This document shows, piece after piece, positions 35,521 through 46,713 of a stretch of DNA of 64,000 nucleotides. Under the pieces are notes generated by a model, which worked only from the letters and a program-made list of their open reading frames with translations, was not told the origin of the DNA and did not search any database. The first letter of the stretch is position 1; every line of letters starts with the position of its first letter. The translations under genes were made by a program, and so were the position numbers. Location: the NCBI GenBank assembly GCA_021229015.1, contig CM037785.1:35513062-35577061 (forward strand), read 5' to 3'. This DNA comes from Solen grandis. Lineage: Eukaryota > Mollusca > Bivalvia > Adapedonta > Solenidae.

Positions 35521-36220
35521 TAGCTCACCTGAAGGTGAGCTTTTGTGATCGCCCTTCGTCCGTCGTGCGACGTGCGTCGTCAACAATTTGGCTTGTTAAC
35601 ACTCTAGAGGCCATATTTTTAGGCCAATCTTCATAAAACTTGGTCAGAATGTTTGTCTCCATAAAATCTTGGACAGTTTCGAAATTGGGTCATGTGGGGT
35701 CAAAAAGTAGGTCACGAGGTCAATTCTTATAAAAACCTTGTCAACACTCTAGAGGCCACTTTTTTGGCCCATTCTTTATGAAACTTAGTCAGAATGTTGT
35801 TTCCATAAATCTTGGACAATTCGAATTTTGGTCATGTGGGGTTAAAAAGTAGGTCATGAGGTCAAATCTTAGAAAAACCTTGTTAACACTCTTGATGCCA
35901 CATTTTTGGCCCAATCTTTATGAAACTTGGCCAGAATGTTTGTTTCCATAAAATCTTGGACAGGTTCGAATTTGGGTCATGTGGGGTCAAAAAGTAGGTC
36001 ATGAGTTCAAATCTTAGAAAAACCTTGTTTACACTCTAGTGGCCACATTTTTGGCCATATCTTCATGAAACTTGATCGGAATGTCTGTTTCCATAAAAAC
36101 TTGGACAATCTCGTATGTGGGTCATGTGGGGTCAAAAAGTAGGTCAGTATGAAAAATCCAACATATGTTGCTCATTTATAATCAGGTGAGCGATTCAGGG
36201 CCATCATGGCCCTCTTGTTT
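35521..36220 (+). mobile_element. Helentron-like non-autonomous element (R2), complete
   Basis: Starts TAGCTCACCTGA with a GCTCACCT/AGGTGAGC hairpin. Carries four tandem units of about 144 bp (starts near 35598, 35742, 35885, 36030). Near the 3' end TCAGGTGAGC (36182-36191) is the inverted repeat of the 5' terminus, followed by the hairpin AGGGCCATCATGGCCCT (36197-36213) and CTTGTTT. Copy B shows the empty site, a run of T (about 45543-45550), consistent with insertion between T residues. Family members: 4725-6150. Confidence 0.75.
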
Positions 36221-36225
36221 TAAAT

Positions 36226-37597
36226 CTTAATGAGAATCCCGAGGGTCAATTGAAAATTTTGAGATTGTAGATTATTTGTATTATTAATGTACTGTTCAAA
36301 AGGAATACATCAAACACATGATAATCCGTCAAGAGAAATGCAGTAAGAGTAATTTTAACTTGTAGTATAGTAGAGGTATAAAAATAGCACTTTCAAATCT
36401 TGCTGTAGAATTACCGGTAGCTTTTGTGGTGATGTGATAGATTGTCTGATTTGCATACCGGACGTCCCCGAGTTTGATTCCAGCTCAGGGCGGTAGGATT
36501 TTACTTGGTTACAGTTGTGTACATGCATTATATAACATAGTTCTCCCTAGCTTTTACAGTAATTATAGTACATAATTCACTAGCATTAACAATATACAAA
36601 TCAAAAGATTAAACCACTGGTCAACCTACTATAATTAGGTTGGTATAAAGGATACTTTGTTTAACCCTTTAGTACAGTTTACCGCATGAATGTTCATGTA
36701 CAAATCCTTAATTTTAAAAAAGCATTTAAATGCCAGTCACCCTATTCACATAAGTGTCGACGTTATTCTTTTTCTCATCTCAAAATATCTGCTAACAGCA
36801 ACTGTGCGTAAACTATAACAAAACCTGCAACACAAATGTATGTTTAATTAGGAAATAGAGTTTTGAGTGCTACATGGCATCTGAACGCAACACAATGCTT
36901 TATTCTGCGATATAGCACGAAAAGAAAGTATCTTTTCATTCTACTGCGAAATGTTTAAACTAATATAAATATGTCGGTTTCTTATATGCTTATTAGTGAA
37001 ATACCTATGTTTTTAATGAAAATAACAGAAGTGAAACGTTGATGTTGTTAAAATATTACAGGAACTTCTTTTTCCAGGAAAATTAATCGAAAACGAAGTT
37101 TCTCTAGCTAATTGTCCCGCAGTATATTACACGAGGGGGTATTCAAAAATATGTGGACATAAAAACATAAGCATAAAAACCATTTGGAATATCAGACTGA
37201 ATGTCTGATATGTCATTTTGGAACAAATAATCAAACAACTCTGAAGATCTCGTGAATATATCTTTAGACTTATCACTAATATTAGGATCATCGCGCTCCT
37301 GGCGCAGTCAGGCTATAAATACGTCAACATCAACTTCATTGTCGTAAAGAGAATGCCAAAAATAACATATCGCATTTAACTTCAAACACGTGCTTAGAAT
37401 ACATTAAAATTAATAAGGATAATAAATCATTATAATTGACATTAATGATAAAAAGATATTAAGACAGTCCACATATTCATAACCCTCATACACATTTAAT
37501 TAGTACTGATGATAAAAATACCGCATTCTGACTATAGCGTTTAGTATATGTCTGAAGAATATAATAAATACAAACAAAGTTGTTGCCAGCAGAACAA
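36226..37597. other. Intergenic DNA with a SINE-like remnant
   Basis: About 36410-36500 holds a tRNA-like block (gagtttgattcc B-box-like) also present in copy B at 45712-45790. At 36661 the start of a TTAACCCTTTAG MITE is cut off at about 36705. No gene seen downstream until the C1q gene. Confidence 0.5.
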
Positions 37598-37603
37598 TTT
37601 ATT
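37598..37603 (-). terminator. Polyadenylation signal of the C1q gene
   Basis: TTTATT on the plus strand, AATAAA on the minus strand, 20 bases after the C1q stop codon. Confidence 0.75.
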
Positions 37604-37622
37604 GTATGCTGGGAATCATTTG

Positions 37623-38522
37623 TTACTCGACTTCGTACAGTAAAAATCCAGTAAATGCAACATTCCTATTTCCTTCGCCACTGCTCAATTCCGTTCCACC
37701 TCTAACATAATTTTCCACCCAGACGGCATCTCCAGCAGAGACTAATACAACGGCACAATTAGTGGCCATCTCTTCAATACCGCCTTGTGGCTGGGTAGCG
37801 ACAGCATCCACAATGTGCTTGCCATTTGCCATAAGTCTTAAATCAGCATAATAACCACTGTCAACACGCAAGGTAAAAGAGAAAAAGTACATTCCTGAGG
37901 TTGGAGCAGTAAATATCCCCGTATGTTCGTTGTAACCTTGTCCGTCGTTTGTAATAATGCTGTTAAATTTTATTGTTTGGTCAATCCCGATGTTACTCTG
38001 ATGATGATCAAGGTACGCTGTAAATGCAACTTGGCTTTGTGGCTGTGGAAGCCTCTTATATTTAGTGCTGGGACGTTCTCCAGTTTCCGATAAATAATTT
38101 GATGCTCTCTTCTCTTCCTGTTCATTGACTGGGCCATTATCAAAATCCAATTCAATTTTCCCTCTTCCTTTGCTTGAGACATAATCTTCTAGGAGTCCGT
38201 TTTGGTGTCTTTCGTTGTTTTTATCTTTTTCACCCCTTTGACTGCCAAGATCATCATTATAAGCGTTGATCTTTCTCTGTAATACATCATTCTTATGATT
38301 TAGATGCTCAATCTGTGATGCCATGCTTCTGATTTCTGTTTTGGCTGCTTCTAAAGAAGATTCCAATGCTAAAACCCTTTCAAACAAGTTAGCATCCGTT
38401 ATGATATCCTTAAGAGCAGCAGCAATCATTCGTTGTACGTCATTTTTGGACACATAATCGTTTGCTTGGACACAGTAAAGGAAAACTGTGCACATGGCAA
38501 TAAGAATTGTTTCCATTTTCAC
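37623..38522 (-). CDS. Secreted C1q domain-containing protein
   Basis: A 299-aa intronless ORF. Residues 1-20 form a signal peptide (hydrophobic TILIAMCTVFLYCV, likely cleavage after VQA). Residues about 45-95 are heptad-rich (ALESSLEAAKTEIRSMASQI...), a probable coiled coil for trimerisation. Residues 96-155 are a polar linker. Residues about 160-299 are the C1q domain: QVAFTAYLD, KFNSIITNDGQGYNEHTGIF, APTSGMYFFSFTLR and the closing NVAFTGFLLYE are its hallmark strands. There is no collagen Gly-X-Y region, as in most bivalve C1qDC proteins, a large family used as secreted pattern-recognition lectins; that role here is inference. A second Met at position 3 is an alternative start with the same signal peptide. 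The gene sits between duplication copies A and B but belongs to neither. Confidence 0.9.
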   Translation of the reverse strand: MKMETILIAMCTVFLYCVQANDYVSKNDVQRMIAAALKDIITDANLFERVLALESSLEAAKTEIRSMASQIEHLNHKNDVLQRKINAYNDDLGSQRGEKDKNNERHQNGLLEDYVSSKGRGKIELDFDNGPVNEQEEKRASNYLSETGERPSTKYKRLPQPQSQVAFTAYLDHHQSNIGIDQTIKFNSIITNDGQGYNEHTGIFTAPTSGMYFFSFTLRVDSGYYADLRLMANGKHIVDAVATQPQGGIEEMATNCAVVLVSAGDAVWVENYVRGGTELSSGEGNRNVAFTGFLLYEVE

Positions 38523-38680
38523 CCTTGCTTTTCCGAGAGAACGAAGTGAAGTGAAGCACTATGAATAGTGCTTAGACGTATTGTTATCAAATGTACAAGA
38601 GATCCATACACATGAAGAAAAGGAAATAAATAGGGCACCAGTTAAATCATGTTCTTATCTTCTTAAATGACACACATTTG

Positions 38681-38922
38681 TTAACCCTTTCCCTCATAGA
38701 GGACACCATGAAAAGACCTATGCGAACAGCATAAAACCAGATCAGCCTGCGAGTAACTCGCAGGCTGATCAGGTTTTATGCTGTTTGCTGCTCCTCAGTG
38801 GTCTGGAAATGAGGATTTTGTAATTAAATTTGGTAAGGTTTAAGTGTGGCTTTCTGCAGATCAGGCTTTATGTGGTACCTATTGAGTGCGTCAAAATGAG
38901 TATATATGAGGGAAAGGGTTAA
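38681..38922 (+). mobile_element. TTAA-flanked MITE with long internal hairpin
   Basis: Starts TTAACCCTTTCCCTCAT and ends ATGAGGGAAAGGGTTAA, a 17-bp perfect inverted terminal repeat with TTAA edges. Inside, 38725-38753 pairs with 38757-38785 at 28 of 29 positions around a 3-base loop. No coding capacity. Confidence 0.85.
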
Positions 38923-39703
38923 AATGAGTCTATATGAGGGAAAGGGTTAAAATGAGTCTATATGAGGGATATGGTTAAAATGAGTCTACATGAGGGATAT
39001 GGTTAAAATGAGTCTATATGAGGGATAGGGTTAAAATGAGTCTATATGAAGGAAAGGGTTAAAATGAGTCTATATGAGGGATAGGGTTAAAATGAGTCTA
39101 TATGAGGGATAGGGTTAAAATGAGTCTATATGGGGGAAAGGGTTAAATGAGTCTGTATGAGGGAAAGGGTTAAAATGAGTCTATATGAGGGATAGGGTTA
39201 AAATGAGTCTATATGAGGGAAAGGGTTAAAATGAGTCTATATGAGGGAAAGGGTTAAAATGAGTCTGTATGAGGGAAAGGGTTAAAATGAGTCTATATGA
39301 GAAAAAGGGTTAAAATGAGTCTATATGAGGGAAAGGGTTAAAATGAGTCTATATGGGGGAAAGGGTTAAAATGAGTCTATATGAGGGAAAGGGTTAAAAT
39401 GAGTCTATATGAGGGAAAGGGTTAAAATGAGTCTATAAGAGGGAAAGGGTTAAAATGAGTCTATAAGAGGGAAAGGGTTAAAATGAGTCTATAAGAGGGA
39501 AAGGGTTAAAATGAGTCTATAAGAGGGAAAGGGTTAAAATGAGTCTATATGAGGGAAAGGGTTAAAATGAGTCTATATGAGGGAAAGGGTTAAAATGAGT
39601 CTATAAGAGGGAAAGGGTTAAAATGAGTCTATAAGAGGGAAAGGGTTAAAATGAGTCTATAAGAGGGAAAGGGTTAAAATGAGTCTATATGAGGGAAAGG
39701 GTT
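38893..39703 (+). repeat. 28-bp minisatellite, about 29 units, grown from the MITE 3' end
   Basis: The unit comprises AAAATGAGTCTATATGAGG plus GAAAGGGTT, which is the last 28 bp of the adjoining MITE. About 29 units are countable; one is 27 bp. Variants cluster: 'gatag/gatat' forms lie in the first third. 'ataag' forms occur as runs of four and three near the end, separated by two 'atatg' units, a sign of local block duplication. Confidence 0.95.
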
Positions 39704-39850
39704 AAGGATAGTTATATCTACTAGTCTATATTGGTTACACATACTAAACAAAAAGGTTTAATATAAAACTAAAAAAATGTTTATGAGATGTCTTATTACC
39801 ATGGCAGTAAGAGATCTCTATGCATTTGTGTCGCATGCTGTAGAAGTAGC

Positions 39851-39968
39851 CGACTAAAACAGTTTGATTATCTGATAAACGGCATATACTTATACACACA
39901 ATGTGTGTTCGACTAAAACAGTTTGATTATCTGATAAACGGCATATACATGTACACACAATGTGTGTG
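39851..39968. repeat. Two tandem copies of a 59-bp unit
   Basis: CGACTAAAACAGTTTGATTA recurs at 39851 and 39910 and both units end in ACACACAATGTGTGT. Confidence 0.9.
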
Positions 39969-40493
39969 AACAGGAGAAGAATCTAAAAATTTTTTCTTAT
40001 GAATGAACTATCTGATCATAATACCAAGACATTGTGCATATCCCTATAATGTGCAAATTTTCATAGAGAAGCATTATAAACTTTAGAAGAACTGACTTTA
40101 TTCACAATGTAGACTGAAATATTTCTTAATTTGAGGCATATTCCATCAAAGGGCAAAAACCCTAATTCTGCTGAACACATTTCACAGAAACTAATTGGAA
40201 ATACTGCCAAAAACATGACATTAAATTTCCATGACATGTTCATGTTTGCTTTAATTAATGGTGGAACAAGGTTTATTCTATCTATTGTTATAACAAAAGG
40301 ACAATTAACTCCAGCTCTTTAAATGAAATTTTCTAAAGGTCCCAAAATGAGATAATATCCCATTAAACAAATTAAAAATACATATTAAGTTAAGTTAGAG
40401 ATTTGTCAAGGATTACCATCCAATGAAGCAAGTACAGTTTCATTACCAAATGTTCCATCACAACGTAGAGGTCAGTGTGATTTGATTCAACTC

Positions 40494-40709
40494 CAAATAA
40501 TGTCTCCGCGTGGGTTCGAATCCCGGCAGGGTCATTCGGATTTTCATGTGAGGAAGCCTTCCAGCTGGCTTGCGATAGGTCGGTGGTTCTACCCGGCTGC
40601 CTCCGTGCATTCGGGGTCTTCCTCCACCTGTAATTAGCTGGACGTCGCTATATGACTGAAATACTGTCGAAGCGATGGTAAACTCAAATAGTCAAGTCAA
40701 ATAATGTCT
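40494..40709 (+). mobile_element. 5'-truncated tRNA-derived SINE (family 1) with 12-bp TSD
   Basis: CAAATAATGTCT flanks the element at 40494-40505 and 40698-40709. The body starts at the B box (GTGGGTTCGAATCCC) and continues through the family core (GAGGAAGCCTTCCAGCTGGC, TCCTCCACCTGTAATTAGC) to a tail ending CAAATAGTCAAGT. Confidence 0.9.
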
Positions 40710-41134
40710 TAGTTCTTTTTGTACTTCTATTTCCAAACGTCGTGTATATCTACAAGAAACACACACGAAAAAGCCTAGCCATTACTTACTCACATCTTTC
40801 TTGGAATGAATCTTTCCAGTCTTTCTAATGCAAATTCAAGCCATATCTGCTGCCTTTAGCTTACATTCTGTTAAGGTGTTCTTTTCCTTTCATAGTTAAG
40901 TGCAAAGACTCACAAACAGTTTCTAAATAAAATAAAAGGCACGTGTTTTTTAAGTAAACAAGGTAGATCGCTGATCCCATTATCCACGCATTATTACAGG
41001 CTAATCTGATTTCTAATTTCACATGTATGTATGCTTTGAAATATCCAATGATTTCACAATATTCTGTATTGAAGCTATATCAGATGACCGTCAGTTAACA
41101 TCAACAAATCACACTATTAGTAATTGAATTCATT

Positions 41135-41440
41135 ATTGTATCATACTGAACTGAAGCATCCAAGGTCGTGGGTTCGATCCCCGGCCGCAACATACCAAAT
41201 TCGTAAAAAAAGGTACTGGTATAGCTCCCTTGTTTGGCGCTCACCATATATGGGTAGTTCCAGGACTGGTTGGCCTGGTGTCACGATATTGTGACTGGGT
41301 GTGGCACATCATGCCACATGTCTACAGCGTGATACTGCGTGTGGCAGCACTATATCTGTCTCAAGCAAACATCATTTCCAAAAGACTGAAATACTGTCTG
41401 TTGGACGTTAAACCCAACAAACATTATATCAAATTTGTAC
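41135..41440 (+). mobile_element. SINE-like element (family 3)
   Basis: CGTGGGTTCGATCCCCGG is a good B box. The body runs to CTGTTGGACGTTAAACCCAA, a 3' block recurring in a diverged relative at about 59545-59690. The A box is poorly preserved and no TSD is evident. Confidence 0.6.
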
Positions 41441-43372
41441 ATGAATATTTATAAGGTAAAGGGCTAAATTATTTTCGAAAGTTTAATTAAATCAGCATAA
41501 TAAATTTTATGAATGTATGTTCTATATATGTATGACAGTTATGTTGCTAATTAAACAATTATACAGCTTTTTAATTGCATTTAACAGAACAGAAAAAAAT
41601 ACCATGGTCATAAAATAAAAGATAAAAGTAAGAATTCATATTTTTCCCTCCATCCTTGCATCAAGAGACACTAAAATAAACAGTCCAATAAACGGGAAAA
41701 CATAGTTGCCGAGCTTTGGATAGGTAGGATGGGGCAAAAATGTTTTGTTGTTGTGACTGATCAGGGTCTCCTGTGTTTGCTCATACAATATTGTATTTTA
41801 TATTCTACATTCTGCATGGCAAAGATAAATCCATTGTTTACCATATATATAGTTTAGTAAAATAATATTCATTGAAATCAAGTCATAAAATAAAATCAGC
41901 ATAAAATATCGTATGAATGTATGTTACACATATTTTACATATGTATGAGTTGTGTTAGTGATAAAGCAAATACATGTATACATATTTTTTATTGCATTTC
42001 ACAACTCAGTTCAAAGATCCCCATGGTTATAAAATAAGACTGAAATAAAAATAATTTAATAAAATGAAAAACAAACTGCCCAATACATCATGAATTAGTC
42101 ATACTACCACTGACTCTATAAATAAAATACGAAATGCTGAGAGTCCATCATAATCCTTCTGCTTACTGAGCTGGATTTTGATTGTCTGTAAAACAAGGAT
42201 TTAAAATGAATGGCTTAGGGTAACTTGACATCTTTTTATATGTAGATCTTTGAATAGATATGCATTTCTGCCTTAAAGGTGTGTAAGCAGGGCTAAAAAA
42301 ATATTTCAAGTGTTATCTAATGAAATGAAGTCTGCAATTAGCCATTAATACACATGTATTTAAATGGATTTTTTTTTCAGTTATATAGGCATACCACATC
42401 TAAACTCTATATATGCATTAAAAGGCTATTTTTTGGTTTTAACCAAATAATATCCCAATTTAAAGATTTTAAAAGAACCATTTTGATATATCAAATATAT
42501 CACTAGATAAATTAACATATTAAGTTGACTTATTCCAGCATTTCACCAATTTCTTTGAAATGCTTTATATTTGTTTATGGAAAGTATGTCGTCATCATAT
42601 GTTGTTCCAATTACATAACTTTTATGACAAGTTTGTTTAACTTTAGGATATAATGTTACTTTTCATATCCCAATGTTCTGCAGAAAGTATTGAACACCAG
42701 ATTCAAAGGCATTTCAATAAAACATAATTGAATTGGAACCTTGTTGAAGGTAATTGTCTTTCATGACTTTCCCAGATTCAACATACTGGTTTTACTCAAG
42801 AAAAATTCAAAGAAAATTTGCATGAATTTCAAATGAATGTTAGGAAATAAATCTGAATTTCATTCAAATCTAAAAACAACTTTATTATTTTGCACTTTGA
42901 ATATATTCTCCTCATTCATTAAAAACTGTGTGCGTTTGTGGAAAGTTTGTCATCATCAAACTGATGTTCATGACCATTCTGTAATTGTTATTTTTTCTAT
43001 GGTAGTGTATCAATGTGCCAATCACAAATTCAGAGGTTGTTATTTTGAACCCAACTACCTTCCTAGATGTAGGCAGGGTCTCTATATATACATAATATTA
43101 AAGAGACCTTGATGTAGGGTACTGGTTCCAACCATGGACAAAAAAAATATATTATAAATTGTATAAAAAAATTAGGAATAATTATTATAAATTCGAACTA
43201 TGATATAATCTTACAAAACTTCATCATTTTGCACTTAATTAGTTTTTCAGTGGCAGTTGTATACTTTGCTATTGCTTCATATTCCTCACAGGATTTCGAC
43301 AAGTCAGAAATTATCAGAAATTTATGTCTAAGTGCACCTGCTTAAAGGCAGTGTTCTCATTGGCTAATGGTC

Positions 43373-43478
43373 CAGACTGGTTTTTCCTCCACCTGTGATT
43401 AGCTGGATGTCGCTTTATGACTGATATACTGTCGAAGCGATGGTAAATTCAAATAGTCATGTCAAGTCAGACTGGTTT
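43373..43478 (+). mobile_element. 5'-truncated SINE (family 1) with TSD, copy B
   Basis: The SINE tail at 43384-43467 is flanked by CAGACTGGTTT at 43373-43383 and 43468-43478. It is orthologous to 33357-33481. Confidence 0.8.
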
Positions 43479-43712
43479 ATTTACTTTTCACAAATGTAAC
43501 TGAACATGAAAATTGTGTGTAAAATCAGAGATATAGACTGTTTGCTTTATGAAATGGTAAATGGATTAAATACAAACTCACAGCAAAGCTAGTGACAAAG
43601 CATGCTGCCAAATATCTCTTTTTAAAAATTTCTTGTTTCTCGTCCTTTCAATCCAAAACATTTTATAACACACCAAGACAGGTTTTTGTTACATCATTCT
43701 CTATTTTACAAA

Positions 43713-44814
43713 TTAATTAATTAATGAGAACAGTACACCTGGAATTTGTCCCATCTTTACATCTGTTCCATTTCGACTGAATTTTGATTTTGAGAATGTG
43801 AACTTCACATCTTCAGCAGTAATTACTATGGCCTGTCCATTCTCCCCTTGGTAAGTCTCTTTTTCCTTTTTATTTGCCATCAGCAAAACTGCTGTATATT
43901 TTTCATTCCTGTTCATTTTTATTCCAGTTTCCAGTAAGACAGGGTATGTCTGCTGATGCTCACTTGTTTTCTCCTGTTTATTAACAGATGCAAGGTGCTC
44001 GTCATGTGGACCATAAAACTTGCAATCCACGGTGAAAACTCCATCTCCGATGAAGGAGCCGTAAACAAGAATACCATTCAACATTACTTCTTTACTGGCC
44101 GAAAAAGAAATTGCATCTGGGTCGCCACTGCAGCACCATGAATCAGTGTTTGAAACATCCTTGAATCTTATACAAGTCTGCAAAGTATTTTCCCTTTCAT
44201 CCTTGGATTCTCGCCTCACTTCTTTTGCCTCAGATTTTGTTCCGGTTCTCCTTCTTGTGTTAAATTTAATCATGTTATGGCCACTGGATTTGTAAAAGAA
44301 CTGAAAGAGTTCGACTTTTTCTTCTGGCGATAGAAGATCAGAATCAGACACATTGTCTGTAAAGTAGGTATCACCAAGAATTGGAAATCGTATTAAATAC
44401 AACATGTCACCTAAGACCTTGCGAAGATTTTCTGCGGTCTTCTCCATGTTTTTCTTCTCACAGTTAGCTTCTGCCCACTGCATTACAGAGTCAAACACAT
44501 CTTTCTCATCTGCTTGCAACTCGTCACTTGCAAGAATGGTCTTGATACAGTCCTTGCATAGGTCAAGGAAAGATTTGTGCTGCAAAACACTGGTTCCATG
44601 TTGAAGAATATAGTCTACTGACTTTTTATGAAACTCGTTTTCATCATATATATGAGCTTGTTCCAAAATTGAGCAGATATTTTCCACACTTCGTCCCTCA
44701 CTTAGGAATGCAAGGCATCTCTTGACAAGGGTATGCACTCCATACTTTTTAGCAGTGTACAGCAGGGCCAGTACATTGTCACCTGTGACCTCTAGCTTGT
44801 CCATGTACAGCATC
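43713..44814 (-). CDS. BTB-BACK-PHR protein, exon 3 (last): BTB end, BACK, PHR
   Basis: Codes for residues 91-456 of a 456-aa product. The acceptor is TTTCTAG before GATG at 44814, and phase 2 joins exon 2 to give FLEMLYMDKL. Residues 91-120 finish the BTB fold. About 125-235 is the BACK domain (ENICSILEQAHIYDENEF, FDSVMQWAEANC, LLSPEEKVELFQFF). About 295-456 is the PHR beta-sandwich (CIRFKDVSNTDSWCCSG, ISFSASKEVMLNGILVYGS, GVLFSLIN end). This order matches BTBD1/2/3/6 proteins, substrate adaptors of Cullin-3 E3 ligases. The link in vertebrate BTBD6 to neurogenesis and PLZF turnover is family knowledge, not shown here. Length is close to family norm. Confidence 0.92.
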
Positions 44815-45333
44815 CTAGAAACATATGTAGATCATTAGAAATAACTATCATCAAAATGGATCCACCTTTGTAACCTGGGTCTCTCCGAAATTGTATGTGA
44901 AAGGGTATTTGATCTCCCAAGCACATGAGCTTCCTATCCCATCAATTACCATGAGAACCCCAGCATCTGAGCCAACAAGAAGATTTTCATAGGTGATATT
45001 GCTTTCTGTCCAATTGTTGTAAAATAAATAAAGATTTAGATAATGGCCTTTAATACCTAATGATGGGAAAGTGATCAATTGAAATTCTAGAAAAGATCTG
45101 GGTCTGGGTTTTCAATAACTCCTTATCTGAATTCTTGGGCCCAGTTTCACTGTACTTCGAACTTTGGTCTTATCATTTGTATGTTGTCCTGCATAGTGTC
45201 TACTAATTTCTTATTTGCAAAATAAACATAAGGTATGATAACCAACTTCCACTACATTATACAAATTAATCACTTTTTGTGAAGAAAAAAATCACAAAAT
45301 ACCATTTTACATCAGTGAATTTACATATCCTCC

Positions 45334-45400
45334 ATTGAAAACCAGAAGGGTTCATCAGTCTTCTTTTTATATATGCTGATGAACCCTTCTGGCTTTCAAT
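45334..45400. repeat. 26-bp inverted repeat (copy B)
   Basis: Arms 45334-45359 and 45375-45400 pair with two mismatches. It is the orthologue of the hairpin at 35306-35372 and lies in BTB intron 2. Confidence 0.85.
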
Positions 45401-45997
45401 TTAAGAAGATTCCATTTTATACAAAGTTTAGTGAAACAGGACCCTGTATTCCTTGGGAAGAGGATTTCTGTTTCCTGAGTAGTGCCTTTTTAAATGCGAA
45501 AAAGAACTCCTAACAGTTTGGCAAATCTTTGTCAGAGACTCCAGTTTTTTTAATCTTAATGAGAATCCTGAGGGTCAATTGCAAAATTTTGAGATTGTAG
45601 ATAATTTGTATTAATGATAATCTGTCAAGAGAAATGCAGTAAGAGTAATTTTAACTTGTAGTATAGTAGAGGTATAAAATAGCACTTACAAATCTTGCTG
45701 TAGAGTTACTGGTAGCTTTTGTGGCAATGTGGTAGGGTGTCTGATTTGCATACCGGGGTTCCCAAAATTGATTCCAGCTCAGGGCAGTAGGATTTTACTT
45801 GGTTACAGTAGTGCAAGCAAATGAGATGTGGTATGGTTTAATGATGGCATTTTTGTACACATGTATAACATAGTTCTCCCTAGCTTTTACAGTAATTATA
45901 GTACATAATTCACTAGCATTAACAATATACAAGTCAAAAGATTAAACCACTGGTCAACCTACTATAATTAGTCAGGATGGTATAAAGGGTACTTTGT

Positions 45998-46262
45998 TTA
46001 ACCCTTTAGTATAGTTTACCGCATGAATATTCATGTACAAATTTGTGACTTAATGAATATTAATTGAATGAACTTAAAATGGTATATGAAACAACAGATT
46101 TTTCTCTTTTTTTTTGATGTGCAGACTGTGTAGAATCTGAGCTTCAATACTGTATAAGCAAACAGACAAGACCCTGATCAGCCAGCTCCTCCAGGAGCAG
46201 TCTGATCTGGGTCAACTGTGTTTGCCAATGCATTAATTAAGTCTTTATAAAAAAAGGATTAA
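45998..46262 (+). mobile_element. piggyBac-like MITE
   Basis: TTAACCCTTTAG start, CATGAATATTCATG palindrome, 'tagaatctgagcttcaat' interior and AAAGGATTAA end. The first 45 bp are shared with copy A and the rest is not, so the duplication breakpoint falls inside it. It lies in BTB intron 2. Confidence 0.7.
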
Positions 46263-46627
46263 GTTAATTCAACCTTATTGAAAAAAGTACCCCAACCTTT
46301 CAACTTTTTGTAAAGTGGTATAGGATGTGACATTTAGCCAAAATGCATGATTCCTCTATAGCCCCACTTCAATATGTTAAGCTGGATTGTAATAGTAAAA
46401 TAGTATCCCTACACCGTCAGGCTTTTTGAGCCTTAAACACATTCTTACGGCCTATGCTTAATGATTGACAAAAAAATATTCAGATTTTGAAATTTTATGA
46501 CCGTAAGTATTGTTAAAAATATATGTCAGTTACAAAGACACATTTTATATATTATTTAATTAAGAAGCGCACTATGCACATATTCACTTGCAGCGAAGTT
46601 ATAATTTAATAATGAATCCATACTCAC

Positions 46628-46713
46628 TCTAAAAAGGATTTGAATATTTCTGGCTCAATGTCAGGAATCCTTATGGGCTTCCCTTTCTCTGAATACTCTC
46701 CACACAACATGGC
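46628..46713 (-). CDS. BTB-BACK-PHR protein, exon 2 (BTB middle)
   Basis: An 86-bp exon, residues 62-90, too short to appear as an ORF. It reads AMLCGEYSEKGKPIRIPDIE followed by PEIFKSFLE, the standard BTB segment. The acceptor is ATTTCAG before GCC at 46713; the donor is GTGAGT after 46628. It enters in phase 0 and leaves in phase 2, which fits exons 1 and 3 exactly. Confidence 0.92.

Larger units (their letters stand above)
29600..36705. repeat. Segmental duplication, copy A
   Basis: Collinear and nearly identical with 41900-46045. Shared markers in order: 'gagagtccatcataatc', 'ggaaataaatctgaatttcattc', the SINE tail at 33368-33470, the BTB last exon, the 26-bp hairpin at 35306-35372, and the TTAACCCTTTAG MITE start at 36661. 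Copy A carries two insertions absent from B (30830-32808 and 35521-36220). The left edge is diffuse because of further small repeats; the right edge falls inside the MITE. Confidence 0.85.
41900..46045. repeat. Segmental duplication, copy B
   Basis: Counterpart of 29600-36705 without the PLE and R2 insertions. It contains the intact BTB last exon. Its left part carries an older partial internal repeat (about 41480-41560 resembles 41905-42000). Confidence 0.85.

Noticed and set aside
38893..39703. Regular array that might suggest a CRISPR
   Set aside because: Units are contiguous without unique spacers and derive from a MITE end in an animal genome; it is a minisatellite.
44851..45078. 75-aa ORF in BTB intron 2, also open in duplication copy A, bordered by acceptor-like and donor-like sites
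   Set aside because: Its phase does not fit between exons 2 and 3 (inclusion gives an immediate stop), many A/B differences change amino acids, and no domain is recognisable.
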